Notes under the pieces: model-generated
What the model saw: the letters and a program-made list of their open reading frames with translations, nothing else
Told to the model about the DNA's origin: nothing
The model's database searches: none
Origin: Lachnospiraceae bacterium UBA3732
GTDB lineage: Bacteria; Bacillota; Clostridia; Lachnospirales; Lachnospiraceae
NCBI GenBank assembly: GCA_002372545.1
Contig: DFHD01000115.1
Span: 45,281 to 72,726 of the forward strand
Direction: 5' to 3'
Length of the DNA: 27,446 bases
Position numbers and translations under genes: made by a program
In this document: piece after piece, positions 7,662 through 16,208 of the stretch
Layout: the number at the start of each line of letters is the position of its first letter
How positions within the stretch are numbered: position 1 is the first letter of the stretch

Positions 7662-8990
7662 TTATTTCTTATAGTATGGGATTTCTTCCACAAGATATAC
7701 CGGGGCGTCTCCGGGAAGCTTTTCCAAAGTCTTCCGGATAGTATCCTCTTTGCTGTCGGGAAGCACAATCATCTTATCCTCAGGGAATCCATCGTAGAGG
7801 AAGCGGAGGGCGGCCGCCCTGCCCATGGCGGGAGACATAGTGATCCATTTTTCCACGCCGGAATCCAGTACGCCGCGGGGGTCATAATCAAAAGGATAAA
7901 AGGAAATCACCAACGGCGGATAAAGGTCAAGACACTCATCATATCCGATCATAAAGATCTTATTCCGGTTATCCTTTGCCACCAGGTTCAGGGATGACTG
8001 GGTGGTTTCGGAGTTTTCCTGCTTCATTTTGATATAGTGCAGGGTTTTTCCGGCTATTTCCCTTGTTTCCAGCCGTCCACGGATGTTCTCGAATTTCTTC
8101 AGCGCTGCTGCGATCTTTTTCTCCGGAACGCCAAGCTCGGTGGCGGCCGCTATGGCCAGAACATAGCAATAGAGAAAGTAGGGGGTGTTGAAGTTGAAGG
8201 CATACTTTCTGCCGTTAACAGAGAAGGTCTTTCCTTCAAAATCGGCCTCATCTGCATAATAATCCACCTGCTCGTTTCTGGCGAAGCCGCACGAAGGGCA
8301 GTGGAAGGGACCAATGTTTTCAATATTATAGCAGCCAAAACTCAGCGGATTATGGCAGCAGGGACAGGGAGAGCCAACGGTGAAGAAGTCATCTGCTTTT
8401 TGGTAGGAAAGGCTGTTCTCCGCCACACCGTAGCTGATGGCTCGTCCGGCAAGGCTCTTCAGTGAAAAGGAATTCGGTTCGTCGCGGTTGACAAACAGGG
8501 TTACATCCTTGCCGATAGCCGCCGACAGCTTATCCATGATGTAGGATGGCTCGCCGTTCCGCTGGGCCTGATCCTTCTGCACGTTGACAATACCAATATA
8601 TTTTGCGGGAAGCTGTTCCCGGATCAGACGGATATACCGTTCGTCGGTTTCCAGGACAATGGCATCCGTTTTCAGCCTGCCGAAAAAGCTCATATCCTGC
8701 ATCAGGGTTGTAGCCACACCTGTCAGCATATTGGCGCCCTTCAGATTGCAGGAAACCTTCAGGCCTGAGGAAGTCAGAATATGATGGATCAGGTTGACCG
8801 TTGTGCTTTTTCCGTTTGTTCCGGTAATAAAAACGGTCTTTGCCGTATCAATACCTTTGATATGTGCTACAAATTTCGGATCGATCTTCAGAGCAATCTT
8901 TCCGGGAAAATAGGTTCCGCCGCCCCTCCCGAGGAGCCGGGAAACTGCAGTAATGAATTTGGCTGTCCAAAGCGCCAGATGAAATCGCAT
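7662..8990 (-). CDS. MurT-like Mur ligase family protein (divergent lipid II isoglutaminyl synthase subunit)
   Basis: A 442-residue Mur-ligase-fold protein of the MurT (DUF1727) family. Visible are the GRGGGTYFPGKIALKIDP N-terminal signature (residues 21-38), the ATP loop GTNGKST (57-63), KGANMLTG (84-91), and a Cys4 zinc ribbon typical of MurT (Cys209/212 and Cys231/234). The start at 8990 is chosen over the ATG at 9023 because GGAGAT lies 5-10 bases upstream and MRFHLALW matches the family N-terminus. In domain 3 the expected NPxGFNxVL and D-x-SWxWD segments of canonical MurT are replaced by KQENSETTQSSL (323-334) and an unrelated stretch near 350-370. Canonical MurT amidates the D-Glu of lipid II with ammonia from GatD; the altered domain 3 makes the true substrate uncertain. 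It is divergent from the adhesin gene. Confidence 0.87.
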   Translation of the reverse strand: MRFHLALWTAKFITAVSRLLGRGGGTYFPGKIALKIDPKFVAHIKGIDTAKTVFITGTNGKSTTVNLIHHILTSSGLKVSCNLKGANMLTGVATTLMQDMSFFGRLKTDAIVLETDERYIRLIREQLPAKYIGIVNVQKDQAQRNGEPSYIMDKLSAAIGKDVTLFVNRDEPNSFSLKSLAGRAISYGVAENSLSYQKADDFFTVGSPCPCCHNPLSFGCYNIENIGPFHCPSCGFARNEQVDYYADEADFEGKTFSVNGRKYAFNFNTPYFLYCYVLAIAAATELGVPEKKIAAALKKFENIRGRLETREIAGKTLHYIKMKQENSETTQSSLNLVAKDNRNKIFMIGYDECLDLYPPLVISFYPFDYDPRGVLDSGVEKWITMSPAMGRAAALRFLYDGFPEDKMIVLPDSKEDTIRKTLEKLPGDAPVYLVEEIPYYKK

Positions 8991-9160
8991 AGATAATCTC
9001 CTGTCCGATAGTTGTCTCAGCATGTCTGCTTTTTACGCATTTATCTTATAGAGTGTATGTCAAATAGGAAAAAAAATCAAGTCAGGTTATTGATCCGGGA
9101 AGGGCAGGGCATGCGGTGACAGAATGAAACGGCAAATTTTCCCTGCAGGGGATTCTCTAA

Positions 9161-9190
9161 TTGTCAGAAGATAGAAAATAATGATAAAAT
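9161..9190 (+). promoter_or_regulatory. Sigma-A-type promoter of the adhesin gene
   Basis: TTGTCA at 9161-9166 and TAAAAT at 9185-9190 are separated by 18 bases, about 66 bases before the adhesin ATG. The resulting leader of about 58 bases contains the GGAG site but no riboswitch-like fold that I can see. A GCAGGG/CCCTGC pairing (9104-9109 with 9141-9146) lies just upstream of the -35. Confidence 0.55.
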
Positions 9191-9255
9191 GATCTGTGTA
9201 TGACCGTTACCGTTTAATATATTGGTCCGGATATAGAAAAAAGGAGATCGAAAGT

Positions 9256-12200
9256 ATGGGCAAAACAAAAACAAGAAGGATCCTGGCGTGGCTTCTGTCC
9301 ATGATCATGGTTCTTTCTGTTACTCTGTCAGGAATCCATTACGGTTCCTATGCTGCCGATGATGCAGCTGTGGCGGAGAGCGGAAAGAATGCGGGAGATG
9401 GTACAGGGTTTGAGGCATCAGCAACGGATGCTGAGGCTGCGTCTGCATCTGAAACCGATGCGCCGGAGGAGATACGGCTGGCGGATATGATCAGTATCAT
9501 TCCGGAAGAGGAGCAGATCGTCGGGGCTTCCACCAGTACAAATCTGAACGATTTTATCAATAATGTGACGATATCGGCGCCGACAAATGATGCCGGTCAG
9601 TATATGGTGCTTGCGGATACGCCATATGATATCCGGTTCTTTTTTGCCGAGAACGCAAATGTTCAGTTCCCGGATGATGCAACAGGCATGACCTATTCCA
9701 TTCCGGAAAATATAACGGCAGATCCCCAGAATGGTGTTTTTACCATCCGTGTTACCGTCGGAAACGATTCCTACATTGTGGCAGGAAACCGGTATCATCT
9801 GGAGAATAATATACTGACGGTTAATTTTAATCAGAATGATCCGAATTTTCGTGAGCTGACAAGATCATCAAGAGCGAATTTCAACTTCATGATCCAGGGA
9901 AGCTTTAATGCAAGCCACGGTGATGAGGATACTGTGGATTTTACCGATGAGATCGCAAAGGATATCGTTATTGACTCGAGCAGTTCTCTGGATGTCTCAA
10001 AAGCATCCAGCATAGACTATAACAGCGGAAAGATCAACTATACTGTTACAGTGAAATCCTCCGGCAACAGCAGGAATGTGGTGGTGAAAGATACGATCTC
10101 CGGTGACAACGGGGTTCTTTCGCTTGTTCCGGACAGTATTTCGGTCACCTCCAGCACAGGCCAGCCGGTCAGTATAACGGGCGGACCGTCCGGAAACAGC
10201 TTTTCCTATTCTATTCCGTCCATGAAGAACAACGAGATCATCACGATCCGTTATTCTGCTGATATTGACGCGGGTAAAATAACCAGTCAGGGCGGAAAGT
10301 ATGTACAGAGCAGTGAGAATAATGTAAAGGCGACCAGTGACGGCGACCCGGACGGTGATGAAACGAAAGTCACAACCTCTCTGGATTATACGCCTTCCAT
10401 CAGTAAAAGCAATGCTTCAGTTGCAGCAGATGGGAAGACGCTGACGTGGAAGATCACGGCCAATCCGGAGCGGAAGGTCTCCATGAGCGGCTCAAAGATC
10501 ACGGACAGGATCCCTGCGGACTCCCAGAGCATAATGACATACGCGGGTGACGGGATAAAGGTACGTGTTCTGGATGAAAATGATGCAGAGGTCAGGGTCG
10601 ACAATGTATCCTGGGACAGCCTTACATCGAAATCGGATTCTGCATGGACCTATGAGGTTCCTGCGGGGGATGCCGGTCACAGCTACAAATATGAGATCAC
10701 CTATGATACAGAGGTGGATACGTCTGCGATCACGACCATGAAGACGGTGAACAACACGGTGGAAACGGATGGAGGAAAAACCGCCGGTTCCAGCGCGCAG
10801 GTGGCACCTGAGGGCGGACAGGTTGAATTGAACAAGGCGCCGGCAGGCATTGACCGGGAGAATAAGGAAGTGACCTGGAATGTGACCTTTACTGTTCCGG
10901 GAACCGGTCTGAATCAGGCTGTTCTTACCGATATATATCCCAGTCAATGGCTTGATTCGGGCAATGTCTGTGAGGCTGTGAAGGCCGGAACGATACAGGT
11001 TTCCGGACTGACTGCGGGTGAAACATATTCTGCAGACTACCAGTCTGACCGGTTGGTCATGACCTTTAGCCGGGACGGGGAACCGGGGCTGAAAGGAACA
11101 GGAAATACCAGGACCATTGTTGTTACCTACAAAACTGAGATCAGTGATGAATGGGTTCAGAAAAGCGCGGAACAGAGCTATCTTGTCGATCATCAGAATG
11201 CGGTGGAATTACAGACACCGGATCTTCTCCGCGCACAGGGAACGGTGAAGATCTCTCCCTCTAAGGCAGATAAGCGGGCCAAAGAAGAAAGTACCAGAAC
11301 GGTAGGAGGTGTGGAGCTTCCGGTTTATAAGTATGAGCTGATCCTGCAGAATGTGGATTCGGTTGAAAATACGATCCTCGATACGTTTGATACGGATCTC
11401 CTTGAGGTTTATGACCAGCCTTATGATGCATGGCAGATCTATGGCGGTGATCAGTATTATCAGGGATATCAGGGAGAGGCGAAGGCAAATTATCTGAATA
11501 CAGTGAATGGTGTGGAGATCCATACATCCGCAGCTTCACTTCCGAAGGATGGTGATGGATACTATACGGCTTACCGGCTGGTATATTATCTTACAGTAAA
11601 GAATAAGGCGGCTCTGGAAATCCTTCAGGAAAGAGCAGTCGAAGAGGAAAACGGAACATATGAGATAGCCAATACAGCCGAGTGGAACGGTATTCCGTCA
11701 TCGGCAAAGCATGATTTCAAATATGATGCGCTGGATAAAGAGATCCTGACCAGTGATGAGGAACTGAAGAAAACAGATGAAGAGATCTGGGCGGATTTCC
11801 GGATCTCTGTCAACCCGGCAGGGGCTGTGATGAATGATGGCAATCCGATGGAGGTTGTGGATACCATCAGCAATCTCAGTATCGATATTTCATCCATTGA
11901 AGTCAATCCGTCGGCCGGAGCAAGCTGGGATATGAGCGGGGGCGTTCTTACGCTGACCGTTCCGGATGCGACAGCTCTGGAGATCACCTACCGCGCGCGG
12001 GTGAAGCGGGCCGATAATACCCAGGGGGGTTCAACCTCCAGAATTCCGATCTCCAATACAGCAGCGCTGAAACGCCATGGCGTTTCCGAATTTGAGAAGA
12101 GGGTGGATAAAACTGCGGAATATACGAATTCAGGAAGCGGATCGGCGGATGTTCCTGCGATCGGTATGTTGAAATATGAAGCCGGAAACATGCAGAAAAA

Positions 12201-14760
12201 ACTTGAAGGCGCTGAGTTCATGCTCCTGAATAAGGATAAGGATCCGATCCTGGATAAGAACAATAATGAAGTGACCTTTACAACGAATGCGCAGGGGCTC
12301 ATTACGGTTCAGGGAGATATGGCCGAGGAAGGATGGGCGCTTGAACCCGATGAGAAGTATTACCTTCGGGAGATCAAGGCACCGGACGGCTATATGCTCT
12401 CGAATGTGGATTATGAGTTTACCATCTCCGAAGACGGAACAACAGATTATTCGAGATTCCTTTATCATTCCGGCGATATCATGTCCGCAAAGGATGTGCT
12501 TGGAGCCGATGTGATGATCGATAAGACCTGGTCGGATGGAAATGATCAGCATGACAGTGATGTTGTCGTTGTCAGACTGCAGCAAAAGATCGGAGATGAT
12601 GGTGATTTTCAGAATACCATCCGGTATTATGACGCTGAAAGCGATACATGGAAAGAGGAGGAAAGAACACTTACGCTGAATAAGGCGGGTAACTGGAAGG
12701 GATCCTTCAGAGGACTTCCGGCAACTGTTCCGCCTGCCTTGCCGGAGGAAGCCGGTGTGGATTACGTTTATGCGGATTACCGGATCGTTGAGGTATCTGT
12801 AAATGGAACGCCTGTTTCGGATGGCAACTACACCGTAAATGAAAAAAAGCCGGCTGCTCTGCCCGGCGGAACGTATAATTTTGAACTGTTGAACCAGGTG
12901 GAGGAGAAGACCGGCAGTATCCTCGTAACAAAGCAGTTTGTGTTCCCTGCAGGCGTCACGGTACAGAACAGTGATAAACTGAATCTGAACTTTGAAGTAA
13001 AACGGGGAGACGACGTCGTTGCGACGTTTATCTACACAGATATTTACAGGGCACTTTCAACAGGAATGGAAGGATACAGGATAAATAACCTTCCAATTGG
13101 TGAATATCAGATAGTCGAGACCAACGCCAATACCGTATTTGCCGGATATCATCTGGGAATAGATACAGCAAATTCGACGACTGAGGTTGATGCTCTTTCC
13201 GTGACAGACGGAGGAGAAGCCCGTGCTGACTTTGTCAACACTTACGAAAGTACTGTGGGTGATCTGGAAGTGAAAAAGACAGTCGTAAGCTCCACGGCGG
13301 CTGATCATACGAAAGATTTCACCTTTACCGTTACGCTCAGTGACAGAACCGTTAACGGAATCGTTGGAGATGTAACGTTTTTGAATGGTGTGGCAACGTT
13401 TACTCTGAAGGATGGGGAAACGGAAGAGATCACAGGCCTTCCGAAGGGCGTAAGTTATACAGTGGAAGAGGCTGCAGCTGATGGATTTGTGACCACCAAG
13501 ACCGGAGCCACCGGCACGATCGGTGATGAAAGATCCACAGCAGCCTTCACCAATACCAGAATACCGGTATATGGGGGCCTGGTAATTCAGAAACAGGGTT
13601 ATGTCCGTGAGACTTGTGCGGAGGATCCGGATAAGACGAGACCTCTTTCCGGTGTAACCTTTGAACTGAAGAGTATCGAGCTTCCGGACGGAGAGTCTCC
13701 GATCCTGCAGGTACTTGAAACCAATGAAAACGGTCTCGTCATTTTTGAGAATCTGATCCCCGGCCGTTATGCGGTAACAGAAAAAGAAACGCAGCCGAAT
13801 TATATCCTAGATGGAAGCACATGGTATGCGGTGATCGAGGAGGATGGCAGCTGCAAGGGACTTACCGATGCGGAAGGAAATCCGATCAAGGAAAATATCC
13901 TGATCAATGATCAGTACCGTACAGATATCAGCTTCAAAAAGGTAAATGAAAATCATTCCGATCAGACACTTGGCGGATCGACCTACGATCTGTTCAGAGT
14001 AACAACTGAAGGAACGGAGGATTATATCACATCACGGATCACCGGTGAGGATGGACGGGTCACCTTTGAGGGTGTTCTGACAGGCAATACTTATCGGATC
14101 AGAGAAGCCGTTTCGCCGTCCGGATATTATGTATCGGAAAAGCCGTTGACTATAGGCTTCCGGGTAGTAGAGGATGGAACCGGCGGAAAGAATGTCGAGA
14201 TCGATCCGGCGATTCTGGATGATGGTGATTCTACCGTTGTGGTTGATGAGGATGGAAATATCACCTGGCTGGAGCCGCCTGTAGTAGTTGAGGTATCCAA
14301 GGTTGATGCCGATGGCAGGTTTGTGGCAGGTGCAAAACTCAGGATCGAGGATGAAAACGGAAACGTTGTTGTTCCGGAATGGACGAGTGGTTCGGAAGCA
14401 AAGGTGATCGAAGGCGAGCTGGTTATCGGACAGACCTATTATCTGGTAGAGACAGAAGCGCCTGAAGATTACGAAAAAGCCGCTCCGGTGAAGTTTACCA
14501 TTTCTGACGAAGCTGTTTCGGCCGGTCAGAACCTTGTAGTCAAGGTGAAAATGATCGATCAGAGAATTGAGAAGACTTCGAAACCGGAAGAACCCGAAAA
14601 ACCGGATGTGCCGAAGCAGACAACAGACATCAAGAAAGAAACATCGGTCAAGACAGGGGATTCTTCTCCGCTTGGCTTATACGGGATCTTTTCCATGTTC
14701 AGCCTTCTGGGCATGGCAGTAGTCACGTTCCTGAAAAAGCAGAATAAAAAAGAAGACTGA
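9256..14760 (+). CDS. Large wall-anchored adhesin with SpaA/Cna_B-type isopeptide domains and VKTGD sorting signal
   Basis: A 1834-residue secreted surface protein. The start at 9256 is set by GGAG at 9243-9246 and a signal peptide (KTKTRR, hydrophobic core, likely cleavage after GSYA near residue 33). After an N-terminal region (about 95-240) come about five related beta-rich blocks of 135-160 residues starting near 241, 376, 524, 664 and 826. Next come a SpaA-like domain (965-1065, ending YYLREIKAPDGY), a Cna_B-like domain (1080-1215, with DKTWSDGND), two further prealbumin-like domains (1218-1330, and 1334-1434 resembling DUF5979), and three more SpaA-like domains (1440-1552, 1555-1640, 1675-1765). 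The C-terminus has a Pro/Glu/Lys linker, the sorting motif SVKTGDSS in place of LPxTG, a membrane helix and a KKQNKKED tail. Such domains usually form Lys-Asn isopeptide crosslinks. No sortase is nearby. The ligand is unknown; a pilin-like role is possible. Confidence 0.93.
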   Translation: MGKTKTRRILAWLLSMIMVLSVTLSGIHYGSYAADDAAVAESGKNAGDGTGFEASATDAEAASASETDAPEEIRLADMISIIPEEEQIVGASTSTNLNDFINNVTISAPTNDAGQYMVLADTPYDIRFFFAENANVQFPDDATGMTYSIPENITADPQNGVFTIRVTVGNDSYIVAGNRYHLENNILTVNFNQNDPNFRELTRSSRANFNFMIQGSFNASHGDEDTVDFTDEIAKDIVIDSSSSLDVSKASSIDYNSGKINYTVTVKSSGNSRNVVVKDTISGDNGVLSLVPDSISVTSSTGQPVSITGGPSGNSFSYSIPSMKNNEIITIRYSADIDAGKITSQGGKYVQSSENNVKATSDGDPDGDETKVTTSLDYTPSISKSNASVAADGKTLTWKITANPERKVSMSGSKITDRIPADSQSIMTYAGDGIKVRVLDENDAEVRVDNVSWDSLTSKSDSAWTYEVPAGDAGHSYKYEITYDTEVDTSAITTMKTVNNTVETDGGKTAGSSAQVAPEGGQVELNKAPAGIDRENKEVTWNVTFTVPGTGLNQAVLTDIYPSQWLDSGNVCEAVKAGTIQVSGLTAGETYSADYQSDRLVMTFSRDGEPGLKGTGNTRTIVVTYKTEISDEWVQKSAEQSYLVDHQNAVELQTPDLLRAQGTVKISPSKADKRAKEESTRTVGGVELPVYKYELILQNVDSVENTILDTFDTDLLEVYDQPYDAWQIYGGDQYYQGYQGEAKANYLNTVNGVEIHTSAASLPKDGDGYYTAYRLVYYLTVKNKAALEILQERAVEEENGTYEIANTAEWNGIPSSAKHDFKYDALDKEILTSDEELKKTDEEIWADFRISVNPAGAVMNDGNPMEVVDTISNLSIDISSIEVNPSAGASWDMSGGVLTLTVPDATALEITYRARVKRADNTQGGSTSRIPISNTAALKRHGVSEFEKRVDKTAEYTNSGSGSADVPAIGMLKYEAGNMQKKLEGAEFMLLNKDKDPILDKNNNEVTFTTNAQGLITVQGDMAEEGWALEPDEKYYLREIKAPDGYMLSNVDYEFTISEDGTTDYSRFLYHSGDIMSAKDVLGADVMIDKTWSDGNDQHDSDVVVVRLQQKIGDDGDFQNTIRYYDAESDTWKEEERTLTLNKAGNWKGSFRGLPATVPPALPEEAGVDYVYADYRIVEVSVNGTPVSDGNYTVNEKKPAALPGGTYNFELLNQVEEKTGSILVTKQFVFPAGVTVQNSDKLNLNFEVKRGDDVVATFIYTDIYRALSTGMEGYRINNLPIGEYQIVETNANTVFAGYHLGIDTANSTTEVDALSVTDGGEARADFVNTYESTVGDLEVKKTVVSSTAADHTKDFTFTVTLSDRTVNGIVGDVTFLNGVATFTLKDGETEEITGLPKGVSYTVEEAAADGFVTTKTGATGTIGDERSTAAFTNTRIPVYGGLVIQKQGYVRETCAEDPDKTRPLSGVTFELKSIELPDGESPILQVLETNENGLVIFENLIPGRYAVTEKETQPNYILDGSTWYAVIEEDGSCKGLTDAEGNPIKENILINDQYRTDISFKKVNENHSDQTLGGSTYDLFRVTTEGTEDYITSRITGEDGRVTFEGVLTGNTYRIREAVSPSGYYVSEKPLTIGFRVVEDGTGGKNVEIDPAILDDGDSTVVVDEDGNITWLEPPVVVEVSKVDADGRFVAGAKLRIEDENGNVVVPEWTSGSEAKVIEGELVIGQTYYLVETEAPEDYEKAAPVKFTISDEAVSAGQNLVVKVKMIDQRIEKTSKPEEPEKPDVPKQTTDIKKETSVKTGDSSPLGLYGIFSMFSLLGMAVVTFLKKQNKKED

Positions 14761-14804
14761 TCGTTTCAGGGAAAGTGATCTGAAAATGTGATCAAAAAAG
14801 GGAT

Positions 14805-14834
14805 CGCCGTTCGGATATGCATATCCGGACGGCG
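14805..14834. terminator. Long near-perfect hairpin downstream of the adhesin gene
   Basis: CGCCGTTCGGATAT pairs with ATATCCGGACGGCG (one G-U or A-C mismatch depending on strand) around a GC centre. The + strand lacks a clear T tract afterwards (GTTCTGGATG), while on the minus strand the stem is followed by ATCCCTTTTTT. It therefore has textbook terminator form only for minus-strand transcription. It may still slow or end adhesin transcription, or act in the leader of the next gene, 42 bases downstream. Confidence 0.55.
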
Positions 14835-14876
14835 GTTCTGGATGTAAAAATGATTGCAGCCGGTATGGAGGTGCCC

Positions 14877-15488
14877 ATGGGTATTTTTTCTTCATTTCAT
14901 CGATACAGGGATCCGGGTAAGGAACCGAATGTGAATAATGTAAGCCGCTTCGGGGAGCCGGCCTATTCCCTATTCACATCAACGAAACTGGTTACACTGA
15001 AGCATCATATTGATGTAACGGATGGGAATGGAAGGGTGGTATATCAGGCGGAGACGAAGGCGGTCTCCTGGCATGACCGGACATTGGTCCGGAATGCAAA
15101 GGGTAAAGAGGTTGCAGAAATCACCAAAAAGATGGTTTCTTTGCATGAACGGCACTTCGTCAAAATGGCAGATGGGCTTATGTTTCAGCTTTCCAATGAG
15201 CTTTTTCATATGATCAGGGATATCACGAATATCGAAGAGCTTGGCTGGCAGCTGAGAGGAAATGTATGGGGGCTGAATTTTGAGATCTATGACCGGAATA
15301 ATGATGTGGTTGCGGTCATCAGTCAGAAGGTGATCTCCTGGCATGACCGGTATGCCGTGGATATATACCGCCCGGAGTGCGGAGATATTGTAGTGGCCAT
15401 TCTAATTGCTTTGCAGCACATGATCTGCGACCGGGAGGAAGCAAAGAAGAAAAACAGCTATGGAAGAAGTTCTGTTTCCGGTACTTGA
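14877..15488 (+). CDS. LURP-one-related (LOR / YxjI-type, tubby-like) protein
   Basis: A 203-residue protein of the LURP-one-related family, whose fold resembles the tubby C-terminal domain. Short repeating strands are easy to see: AVSWHDR near residue 63, MVSLHERHF near 85 and VISWHDRYAVDIY near 150. The WQLRGNVWGLNFEIYDRNNDVVA segment matches the second half of the LOR fold, and the usual hydrophobic C-terminal helix (VVAILIALQHMI) follows. Function is unknown for bacterial members; membrane-lipid association has been proposed for the fold. The start at 14877 is chosen because GGAGG lies at 14867-14871; upstream in-frame ATGs lie inside or next to the hairpin. The stop overlaps the -35 of the next gene's promoter. 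Confidence 0.85.
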   Translation: MGIFSSFHRYRDPGKEPNVNNVSRFGEPAYSLFTSTKLVTLKHHIDVTDGNGRVVYQAETKAVSWHDRTLVRNAKGKEVAEITKKMVSLHERHFVKMADGLMFQLSNELFHMIRDITNIEELGWQLRGNVWGLNFEIYDRNNDVVAVISQKVISWHDRYAVDIYRPECGDIVVAILIALQHMICDREEAKKKNSYGRSSVSGT

Positions 15489-15513
15489 TTTTCGTGATCA
15501 ATCCTTGTATAAT
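15485..15513 (+). promoter_or_regulatory. Strong sigma-A-type promoter of the lipoprotein gene
   Basis: TTGATT (15485-15490), a 17-base spacer and a consensus TATAAT (15508-15513). The -35 overlaps the stop codon of the LURP-one gene. The leader to the lipoprotein ATG is about 88 bases. Confidence 0.7.
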
Positions 15514-15607
15514 TCCCTATGAAATAAAAATGGCAAAAATGATAGATTTTTGCCTGGCAGGTTTTGATGTTCCCGATCTTCGGGGGAAAGAAGGAGGAGA
15601 TTCGATC

Positions 15608-16198
15608 ATGAAGAAGAGATTTGCTGCGGTTGTGCTGGCACTCAGCATGTGTGCATGCCTTGCGGCCTGCGGAGACAAAAAGGATGAAAAGGGAAGCGGT
15701 AATACATCTGCGGCTTTAGAGGATGGAACAGAAAAAAACACGGAGGGATCGGAAGCGGATCCGGAGAAAGAAACTGAGGCACCGACAGAGTCCGCCGGTC
15801 TGACCATCGGATCCACGGAAACCTGGGGCGACTATACCGTAGGTATTCCCGAGGGATGGGAGTTTAGGAAGGGTGATGCTTTTGATGAGAATGATACCCG
15901 TTATTGTCAGGTAAAGAAAGACTCCTTCACCTTCTTTGATTTCAAGATGGAGAGCGAAGAAACCTGTAAGAGCAAGTATGAATATAACAAGAATACCTAT
16001 ACCAACGAGCAGGTGGATGTTTCCGGAACCTACGGCAGCATTGACTGGACCGGTTTCCAGTACAGTGACGGCTACGGCGGGTATGGTGTTGAGCTTTATT
16101 CTACCGTAAACGGAAAGCCGGTTCGCGTTTCGATTTCCGGTTATGCGTTTGACAGTCAGGAAGTAAAGGCTGTTCTGGAAACACTGGTGATCAAATAA
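15608..16198 (+). CDS. Small secreted lipoprotein of unknown function
   Basis: A 196-residue lipoprotein. The signal peptide MKKRFAAVVLALSMCAC ends in the lipobox L18-A-A-C21. An acidic, Ser/Thr-rich linker follows (residues 25-62), typical of a tether that lifts a domain off the membrane. The globular part (65-196) begins near GSTETWGDYTVGIPEGWEF, a pattern seen in small extracellular domains of Clostridia lipoproteins. I do not recognise a named family. AAGGAGGAG is positioned well before the ATG at 15608, so the longer upstream frame is not used. The gene has its own promoter at 15485 and converges on the ABC permease with a gap of only 10 bases. The nearest terminator-like hairpin lies at 16319, inside that permease gene. 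Confidence 0.85.
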   Translation: MKKRFAAVVLALSMCACLAACGDKKDEKGSGNTSAALEDGTEKNTEGSEADPEKETEAPTESAGLTIGSTETWGDYTVGIPEGWEFRKGDAFDENDTRYCQVKKDSFTFFDFKMESEETCKSKYEYNKNTYTNEQVDVSGTYGSIDWTGFQYSDGYGGYGVELYSTVNGKPVRVSISGYAFDSQEVKAVLETLVIK

Positions 16199-16208
16199 TA
16201 ATCCGTTT

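Noticed and set aside
9024..9255. Riboswitch in front of the adhesin
   Set aside because: The predicted transcript leader is only about 58 bases and shows no conserved aptamer elements; the pairing at 9104/9141 lies upstream of the promoter.
15377..15607. Longer start for the lipoprotein gene
   Set aside because: The upstream extension overlaps the LURP-one gene and would bury the signal peptide. A strong ribosome binding site marks the ATG at 15608.
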